This document shows, one piece after another, positions 1 through 6,400 of a stretch of 7,404 nucleotides of DNA; position 1 is the stretch's first letter; the number at the start of each line of letters is the position of its first letter. The DNA comes from Vulcanimicrobiota bacterium (GTDB lineage Bacteria; Vulcanimicrobiota; Vulcanimicrobiia; Vulcanimicrobiales; Vulcanimicrobiaceae). The translations under genes and the position numbers were made by a program. The DNA lies in assembly GCA_030038335.1 (NCBI GenBank), contig JASHPC010000094.1, positions 1 to 7,404 on the forward strand. Direction: 5' to 3'. The notes under the pieces are model-generated. The model saw only the letters and a program-made list of their open reading frames with translations. It was not told the origin of the DNA and ran no database searches.

Positions 1-812
1 GGGGCACGCTCGATGAGTCCGCCGCGTCGCGATCTTCCGAACCCTGGCAGCAACGTCAAGTCATCCAGTTCCTCGAGTCGCGTCATGCAGGCTCCGTACC
101 AGACACAATGCTTGCATTCGCCTTGATAGGCGGGACCGGGATTTCGTCTACCGGCGACGATCTCGCGTATCGCACGCAATGCGCCTTCGTAGTCGTCCCA
201 AAGCGACTCACGCGTGCGTTTTCCTTTCGGAGCCATCAAATCGTAAAGAACCTCTTCGTCGTTTACATCCCAAACGAACGCACGGCGCGTTCCATCTGAA
301 TAGCCGAGACGTTCGAGTACATCGACGTACAGTGCAAGTTGCACCGCATAGCGCTTCTTCGGCTTAGACTCTTCCCCATCGCCCTCTTCACCGGCTCCGG
401 CTTTGATATCGCCGGGAACGTACTTGCCGTCTTTCAGCCGAAGTAAGTCCGGCTCACCGACGAGATCATTAACGACGATTCGTCCGCGGTAGATAAGCGG
501 AACGCCGGCGCGCATCGCTTCGAGGGTCCTTGCCGTTCTCGTGTCGTCGTTTGGAATACCGTCGAGACGCAGTACATTTTCTGCGGCGATTGCGTTCTCT
601 TCGTGCGCACGCTGCCGCCGCCACAGCAGCTCGAGAAAAGGACTCACGTCGTCACGGTCGCCACGGTCGGCGAACAGGTCCATCCACGGCCGATGCTCGC
701 ACGTGACATAGTCGTAAAGCATCGAGGCCGCAATCTTGGGATCTGGCATGATGGGGTGATGCTCGAGGCGGAGCTCGAACCCTGGCGGCAACATCGACCG
801 GGCATCAATCAT
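1..812 (-). CDS. RecB-like PD-(D/E)XK nuclease with Cas4-type cysteines (TM0106/COG2251-like), C-terminus beyond window
   Basis: The minus strand is open from ATG 812-810 to the left edge (270 codons, no stop). The nuclease core is visible. H70-E71 lies in a helix after FLELLWRR. D122 lies in GEPDLL. D135-x-K137 in GDIKAG is the (D/E)xK motif. Q158LALY162 is the RecB-family Q-x3-Y motif. C38 (YVTCEHR) together with C233, C236 and C242 (CKHCVWYGAC) has the 1+3 spacing of the 4Fe-4S staple in Cas4 and AddB. The segment after the last cysteine (LLPGFGRSRRGGL) resembles the hairpin-like segment following the nuclease domain in TM0106-type proteins, which often continue into an RNase H-like domain. 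That part would lie outside the window. The start was chosen because an in-frame TGA lies six codons upstream; its ribosome site is weak. The expected role is metal-dependent DNA cleavage in the cytoplasm. It diverges from the helicase operon, so a shared function is inference. The nuclease call is strong; the exact family is less sure. Confidence 0.87.
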   Translation of the reverse strand, partial: MIDARSMLPPGFELRLEHHPIMPDPKIAASMLYDYVTCEHRPWMDLFADRGDRDDVSPFLELLWRRQRAHEENAIAAENVLRLDGIPNDDTRTARTLEAMRAGVPLIYRGRIVVNDLVGEPDLLRLKDGKYVPGDIKAGAGEEGDGEESKPKKRYAVQLALYVDVLERLGYSDGTRRAFVWDVNDEEVLYDLMAPKGKRTRESLWDDYEGALRAIREIVAGRRNPGPAYQGECKHCVWYGACMTRLEELDDLTLLPGFGRSRRGGLIERA

Positions 813-872
813 AGGCCAAGGCCGCAGTCAGCTCCCTGCTAGGCTTGCGGCACGAACGTCGTATAGACTACG

Positions 873-898
873 TCTCGCGAAAAACGCGGTTGGCGAGA
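873..898. repeat. Short inverted repeat in the divergent promoter region
   Basis: TCTCGC (873-878) is matched by its reverse complement GCGAGA (893-898). Between and overlapping them, CGCG-AAAAA-CGCG (876-888) is a second compact dyad. It could be a regulator binding site or a small hairpin. The arms are short and CG-rich, so chance is a real alternative. No T-tract on either strand makes it a good terminator. Confidence 0.25.
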
Positions 899-924
899 GA
901 CCGGAAACCGAAACGACGTACCTC

Positions 925-929
925 AAGGG
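925..929 (+). promoter_or_regulatory. Ribosome binding site deciding the start of the first operon gene
   Basis: AAGGG lies 5 nt upstream of ATG 935. It selects this start over an in-frame TTG at 845, which has no comparable site and would add a 30-residue, strongly basic extension unlike the rest of the protein. Confidence 0.65.
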
Positions 930-934
930 CTGAA

Positions 935-2527
935 ATGATCGGAAACACAGGCAGCGATGTAGTCGCACTCTATCTGCGGTGGAACGACGGTATCTTTGCG
1001 CACTTTTTCAATGCACAAAAGACCGGCCAAGGCGTGCGTCTCACGTTCGATGATACGAACCTCGATATTGTAGCGATGGAACTTGGACTTCAAGCCCCAA
1101 CGTTCATGCGTTCCGTGGGGTCCCTGCTCCGAGTTAGTAGCTCGGACCCTTTCGTGAAGTTCGAAGACCTGCGCGCGCGGGAGCGAGAGACCCCAGCGGC
1201 CGTAGGACTCTTGGCGGCGCAGGTGTTCGTTGCGTCCAACATGCGAGCCGACGACAAAGCATCCGGCGCGAACTTCTGGTTGCGTTTCAACGAGATGCTG
1301 TTGCACAGTGAGTCACGACAGCCACCGGATGGTTACGAAAGGCTAAGAAGGTATTGGCGAGATCTCGTTACGCAGCTAAATGTTCGAAACGGTGGTCGGC
1401 TGGGAATACTCCGCGTTCCTGAAAATCCAGCCGAGGCACCGCTCCAAGGACGCGTGCACATTAATTATCCCTTGTCGCAATGCATGGTACGTGAAACGGA
1501 CCGGCAAGAACTGGCTCGCTTCTTCGCTACAAGCGCACGAGCGCAGGAATGCTCGGTGAAGAACCTTGTGGACGTGGTCGCGGATTCGCAGTACGCGTTC
1601 AGTAAGGCGTTCTCCGACGTTCTGCGGCAGGCCGAGCAAGGTGGTGGATTCCGGGACGAATTGAATGAGACGCTTGCCGAGATTCGCGCGTCGGCCGCGC
1701 CAGCAGTGGGAGAAGCGGGTGGGGGTCCCCCGCATCGCCGTGCTAAGGCTCGTTTGAAGATGCGCAAGGACCGCGGCGAGAACGTCATTGTTCTTCAGCG
1801 TCTCGCAGGCGACTGGCAAGACGTCCTATTGTTGTCTGCCGACGAGTGGCGCAATGGAGTCTCTGGTGACGATGATTCTGTCGTCAGCTGGAATGGTGCA
1901 AGTCTGTCCGTTTTTGTCGATAGCGATGACGGATTTGTCACATCGACAAGAATGCCCGAAGGCACGGCGAGGATTCGAGTGCTTTATGAGGATGCAGTCT
2001 ATAAACCATCGGCAGCGATCTCCGCGCTCGGCCTAAGCGACGTCGAACTCGGCGATGAGCTCCATCCATTATCATGCTTCCAGATCGCGCTATCTAGCGA
2101 GGTCGACAGAAGCGTTCTGGAGGAGATCGGTCTAAAAGAGGCGCCGGCCAAGAACCAGATTCGTCTCGCTGGCGGTCTATCATTGGGAAGGAGGCGCTTT
2201 GTCTATGGCGCAGGCCCGTGCATTGTCGTTGAGGGGAGCGAAGTTGCCGAACTGACTATCGACGGAAATACCGTCTGCGTTCCTACTAATGGCATCCTCG
2301 AGCCGGAGGAAACGCCGAGCGATCCATGCGTTCATTCCGTGTCTGGCTACGGACAACAACTGACGTATGAAATCGTGGACTTGTCGGGCGCAGACGACAG
2401 CAACGAAAGCGGTACCATAGGGTTCGCCATTTCGGTTCGTCCACCGATTTTGCGCTCCATTGACCTCTCGCAGGCATACGAGAACGTGCCTGGCGTAAAG
2501 CATCTGGTCGGGGCGGAATTACTGTGA
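935..2527 (+). CDS. Uncharacterised 530-residue protein, first gene of helicase operon
   Basis: I do not recognise this family. The start is ATG 935 behind AAGGG. The N-terminal half (about 1-250) looks mainly helical and contains aromatic-rich segments such as NFWLRFNEMLL and RLRRYWRDLV. A conserved-looking stretch, YPLSQCMVRETDRQELARFF, occupies residues 178-197. Residues about 252-281 are a low-complexity Ala/Gly/Pro then Arg/Lys linker, probably flexible. The C-terminal half (about 283-530) alternates short hydrophobic strands with Gly/Asp turns and is probably a beta-rich fold. I see no signal peptide, membrane segment, Walker motif, or nuclease or methyltransferase signature, so it is probably a cytoplasmic non-enzymatic subunit. 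Its stop overlaps the next gene's start by 4 nt, so it is co-translated with the winged-helix protein and helicase. By context it may be an adaptor or nucleic-acid recognition subunit of a helicase complex. That role is inference only; the gene itself is well supported. Confidence 0.88.
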   Translation: MIGNTGSDVVALYLRWNDGIFAHFFNAQKTGQGVRLTFDDTNLDIVAMELGLQAPTFMRSVGSLLRVSSSDPFVKFEDLRARERETPAAVGLLAAQVFVASNMRADDKASGANFWLRFNEMLLHSESRQPPDGYERLRRYWRDLVTQLNVRNGGRLGILRVPENPAEAPLQGRVHINYPLSQCMVRETDRQELARFFATSARAQECSVKNLVDVVADSQYAFSKAFSDVLRQAEQGGGFRDELNETLAEIRASAAPAVGEAGGGPPHRRAKARLKMRKDRGENVIVLQRLAGDWQDVLLLSADEWRNGVSGDDDSVVSWNGASLSVFVDSDDGFVTSTRMPEGTARIRVLYEDAVYKPSAAISALGLSDVELGDELHPLSCFQIALSSEVDRSVLEEIGLKEAPAKNQIRLAGGLSLGRRRFVYGAGPCIVVEGSEVAELTIDGNTVCVPTNGILEPEETPSDPCVHSVSGYGQQLTYEIVDLSGADDSNESGTIGFAISVRPPILRSIDLSQAYENVPGVKHLVGAELL

Positions 2528-3456
2528 GAGCGACTTCCTTTACGCTCGAGCCGCTGCTCTACTGGCTTCACGAGCGTGGTGAGGGAAGGTTCAGTCAATT
2601 CGCCGAGGCCGTAGCTGCAGCCGGTCTTTCCGTACGTCCTTACGCGCTGGCGCGAGGCTTGGCCGAGCATGCGCTCGTTGAATTCGATTGGGACGGAGAC
2701 AAAAGATGGTCGGTCACGCCGGCGACGGCGGTCATCCGCAACTGCACCGGAGGACGCCTTACGCTTTGGGGCGGAACGCACCGGACGGCCGATGCACTCG
2801 TCAACGACGGTGTTCCCATGCTTGTCATGGATCGGCGCATCATCCTCAACGATACGACTTTCACGTATCGCCATGGCTTTATGATGAAGCCGGAAAAGTT
2901 GGACGTCATTAGGCAGCGTGCGGGGATTATGAACACGCGCGATGTCATGGCGGTCCTGCCGCGCGTCCAGGCGCTATTCGACGGTTATCCCGAAGTCGCT
3001 CCACCTAATATCACCGCAGAAGTACGGTGCTTTTCCACCGATATCTATTCGAAGTGGCGAACCGAACGCGTCCAGTTCCAGCCGATCGAGAATTCGCTTT
3101 GGCTCGTCAGCTCGCGCCTGTGGCGCTTCTATCATCGTGGTAAGTTGCGCGGCGTACCGGAGTCCCTCGGCAAATGGCTCTGGCACGTTGCATATAGGCG
3201 AGAGGGTTACGCCGCGACATACGTTCGCGCCGGCGGGTATCTCGTGCTTCCGTTCGGGGGCATGATCCCCGTGCCGTATCTTCGCGCCATCCTTCTCAAT
3301 GAAGGCACATCAGCCGTTCCCGAAGCGCCGCGCGCCATAACGGCTGCGCGCTCTCGCTGTTACTCCAACGTAAGCGAAGACGTGGCCGCCAATATTTGCG
3401 AGAAACTGTCCGTCCACTTGGAGATCGTCGAAAGCCGACGAAAGGAATCGAACTGA
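2524..3456 (+). CDS. Winged-helix protein of unknown function, second gene of helicase operon
   Basis: This 310-residue protein starts at GTG 2524, inside the GTGA overlap with the preceding stop. That favours translational coupling, since the site in front (GGGGCGG) is a poor Shine-Dalgarno match. Residues about 8-70 read as a winged helix: helix LLYWLHERG, helix RFSQFAEAVAAAG, a third helix around PYALARGLAEH, then strands flanking the turn DWDGDKRW. After it comes a short strand-rich block, GGRLTLWGG (76-84). The middle and C-terminal regions are unfamiliar, with a tryptophan/arginine-rich segment (SSRLWRFYHRGK, then GKWLWHVAYRREGY) and a hydrophobic segment near YLVLPFGGMIPVPYLRAILL. The latter is too broken by Gly/Pro to call a membrane helix. 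The tail is charged. It could be a DNA-binding partner of the helicase or an autoregulator. The middle position in the operon argues for a complex subunit. I see no catalytic motif. Some helicase-type defence clusters, such as Dpd, also include proteins of about this size, but I cannot establish homology. Confidence 0.85.
   Translation: MRATSFTLEPLLYWLHERGEGRFSQFAEAVAAAGLSVRPYALARGLAEHALVEFDWDGDKRWSVTPATAVIRNCTGGRLTLWGGTHRTADALVNDGVPMLVMDRRIILNDTTFTYRHGFMMKPEKLDVIRQRAGIMNTRDVMAVLPRVQALFDGYPEVAPPNITAEVRCFSTDIYSKWRTERVQFQPIENSLWLVSSRLWRFYHRGKLRGVPESLGKWLWHVAYRREGYAATYVRAGGYLVLPFGGMIPVPYLRAILLNEGTSAVPEAPRAITAARSRCYSNVSEDVAANICEKLSVHLEIVESRRKESN
3441..3446 (+). promoter_or_regulatory. Ribosome binding site of the helicase gene, inside the preceding gene
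   Basis: AAAGGA ends 9 nt before ATG 3456. The start shares one base with the preceding stop (TGATG), so the helicase can use both its own site and ribosomes terminating on the upstream gene. Confidence 0.6.
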
Positions 3457-6400
3457 TGCGGGTGTCGCGATTGGCGGACGATCTGCTCGAAGACTTCTTA
3501 CGGTACTATGAGACGCCGTTTTCCTTGAGAAGTCCGTCCTTGGAGCGAGATCGACGCGCGGCCCTTGAAACACCCGGCGTCCTCCAACAGGTCCCGCTCA
3601 TCGAGGCGCTTCCACGATATGCGTCCTCAGAGAAGACCGTTGCTTCATTGACGAGTGACACGTTTGCAGCGTTCGCGAGATGCGGCCTGTTCACGCCGGA
3701 AAGTCCTTACGTCCATCAAGCACAGGCTATAGAGAGCTCGTTCGCGGACCGAAACGTCGTCGTCATGGCCGGCACAGGCTCGGGGAAGACCGAGGCGTTC
3801 TTGCTTCCGATTGTCTCCCGTCTCGTCGCGGAGGCCGTCCGCGACAATTGGGCCGGCGGTTCCACGGCCGGCGCCAACGAGTGGTGGCCCGTCCAGACGG
3901 AGTATGTCGCTCAACGGAACGGGGAGTCCCGGCGCCCGGGCGTTCGGGCGCTGATCGTCTACCCCATGAACGCCCTCGTCGAGGACCAGATTCGGCGCTT
4001 GCGGATGGGGCTCGACTCGCGCGCCGCCATCCGATGGCTCGACGAGAATCTTGGGAAGAACCGCTTTTATTTCGGTCGTTATACAGGACGCACGCCGGTT
4101 TCTGGAGCCCGCACCGAAGGTGCGCGAGAGCGGTATCGCACGAAGCTCAAGCAACTCGACAATGCGGCGAAAGAGGTTCGGCGGGAATACGAGCGTCTAG
4201 CTAAGCTTCCGGACGGGCTAGAAAAGCAAACAGAATTCGAAAAGCTTGACGATCGCGCAAGCTTCGTCGCCCGTCTCGATGCAGGAGAGATGCGCGGACG
4301 CTGGGATATGAACGACGCCGCGCCGGACATTCTCATTACGAACTTTTCAATGCTCAACGTAATGATGATGCGCGATCGTGAAAACGAGATGTTCGAACAG
4401 ACCCGAAGATGGCTCGACGCGCATGTCGACAACCGCTTTACGCTCGTCGTCGACGAGTTACACTTGTACCGAGGAACGGCCGGGTCCGAAACCGCGCTCT
4501 TGTTGCGGAACGTTCTCAATCGGCTCGGACTGCGCGAGCGACGGGGGAAGCTGCGCATCGTCGCGACCTCGGCATCGCTCGGAGACGACGAACTGGCGAA
4601 GCATCGATTCCTCGAAGAGTTCTTCGACGTGGACAGTTCGACGTTCGACATGTTCGAAGGAAAGTTATCCATCGATCCTGCCGATCATCGACCCATTGCT
4701 GCTCTGTACGATGCGCTTGCGACCTATGCGAAGTCCGAGAATCCCGAGGATGCGACCCTGGCGGCAGCTCTCGGCGGTACGAAACTGGATGATGCGCTCA
4801 AGGCGACGCACATTCCGCAAGGGTTCCTCGGCGGTGTGGTCGAGGCTGCGGCGCTCAGAAGCGGCGAGCGCAGGATACGCCCTGTACGTTACCCGGAACT
4901 TGCGGGGGTGCTGTTTCCAGGGAAGCCGCGTGCTCAAGAAGCGCTCGACGGCCTCGTTGCCGCGCTCGGTACGCGAGATTCGGGTTACGCGCTGGATAGG
5001 CCGGTGCTTGCGACGCGCGTTCACCTCTTCATGCGAAGCGTGGCTGGCGCCTGGGCGTGCTCCAACGCGGACTGCGATCATGTCGACAGGTCATCCGATC
5101 CGAACCGATGGGTCGGCGCCTTCTCGCACAACCCTATGATGCGTTGCGAGTGCGGCGGGCGGATGCTGCAACTGTTGTACTGCCAGACCTGCGGCGAAGC
5201 TTACCTCGGCGGCTGGTGCGTGCAGGACGAAGAGTCGCACTCACGCGTCAGATTGTCGGTCAATCCGTCCCAGGCAAATGTTCGCGACGGCGATACTTCG
5301 CTCGTCAAAAAATACGCGGAGTTCAAGGTACTTTGGTTCCCGCGCGGCCACTCTAAAGAGTCTACGAAGCACATGTTCGACAACAATTCCGTCGAGATCG
5401 AGTGGAAATCTGCGACTTACGATAGCATCGATGGCGCTCTTGACGTCGGCGGCGGAGACTTCCTGACGTACGTCATCCGAAGCCGAGGCGGTGCAGTCAA
5501 GATCGGCGACCTCCCGGCGTTGCCCGTGAGCTGTCCGCATTGCGGGGCCGATCGATATGGAAGTGGTAAGAAAGATCTCTCTGAGAAACTGTCCTTTCCG
5601 GCTGTCCGCGAGTTATCGACCGGTCTCAATAAGACCGCCCAAGTATATGCGGACTCGTTGCTAGAGCGAGTTGGCTCGAACAAGCGGCAACTGGTAATTT
5701 TCTCGGACAGTCGGAACGATGCGGCCACGCGAAGCGCGGGTATCGAGGCGGCGCACTACTCAGACCTCATACGCACCGTAATTTACGATGCGTTGAGGGT
5801 CTTTCGCGCGACGCAGCGCGGCCCGGCGATTGCATTTAGAAAGTACTCCGGAGGCTTTGTTTCCGAAGAGGAAGAGTCTATTCGGAGGGAGTTCTGGACC
5901 TCCGACGCTGCGTTTCACAACGAAATCCGCGACGAAGTGGAAAATGGGACTGACGGAAGCGACACTAGGACTGCCCTACTAGCTCGGATCGAGGAGCGTT
6001 CTATCGGTATCCGCCTGACGAGCCTCAGCTCACTTTGTAGAACGCGACTGCTCAACGTTGGAACGAACCCTGGTGGCATCTTTAGGAGCGCGCAGGCGTA
6101 CGAGAAAGCGAAATGGCAGCACGCGTATGTTTTTGCGAACGGACGGTGGGTTCGCTCCGACGAGCAGCCTGAGGGTGATTATGACAGGCTTCGGTATGAA
6201 ATAGATAGGCGGTTGAACGAAGAGATCATCCGCTCCCTGTTCGGCAGTAGCCGGCGCGATATCGAAAGTATCGAAGTCGGGCACGTTTTTCCCAACACCT
6301 TGTCGGCCGCAGACGAAGACCTAAAGCCAATCGTTCGGGGGGTCACGCGGCTTCTTGCGCGGCGCGGCCGGATCGACGACCGCTACGGATGGCCTGCAAG

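Larger units (their letters stand above)
813..934. promoter_or_regulatory. Divergent intergenic region, presumed to hold promoters for both gene sets
   Basis: These 122 bp separate the minus-strand nuclease from the plus-strand operon and are the only non-coding stretch in the window. By position both promoters should lie here. I see no convincing sigma-70 pair: the best TATA-like hexamer (TATAGA, 862-867) has no well-spaced TTGACA-like partner. A small inverted repeat at 873-898 could be an operator. That the region is regulatory follows from the gene layout, not from a recognised motif. Confidence 0.5.

Noticed and set aside
1..812. Nuclease as Cas4 of a CRISPR system
   Set aside because: The cysteine layout is shared, but the sequence after the last cysteine continues in the TM0106 style and there are no repeats or other cas genes nearby.
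108..842. Short plus-strand frames over the left edge
   Set aside because: They are antisense to the nuclease gene, whose catalytic and cysteine motifs fix the real coding strand.
873..898. Inverted repeat as a transcription terminator
   Set aside because: Both flanking genes start, not end, here, and no T-tract follows the stem on either strand.
845..934. N-terminal extension of the first operon gene from TTG 845 (30 extra residues)
   Set aside because: No ribosome binding site precedes TTG 845, the added residues are strongly basic and low in hydrophobics, and ATG 935 has AAGGG at good spacing.
4079..4672. 197-codon minus-strand frame
   Set aside because: Ser/Arg-rich shadow of the helicase gene with no recognisable domain.
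4378..5139. 253-codon plus-strand frame in another phase inside the helicase
   Set aside because: Its translation is Arg/Ser-rich without a fold-like pattern and overlaps helicase motifs II and III in the true frame.
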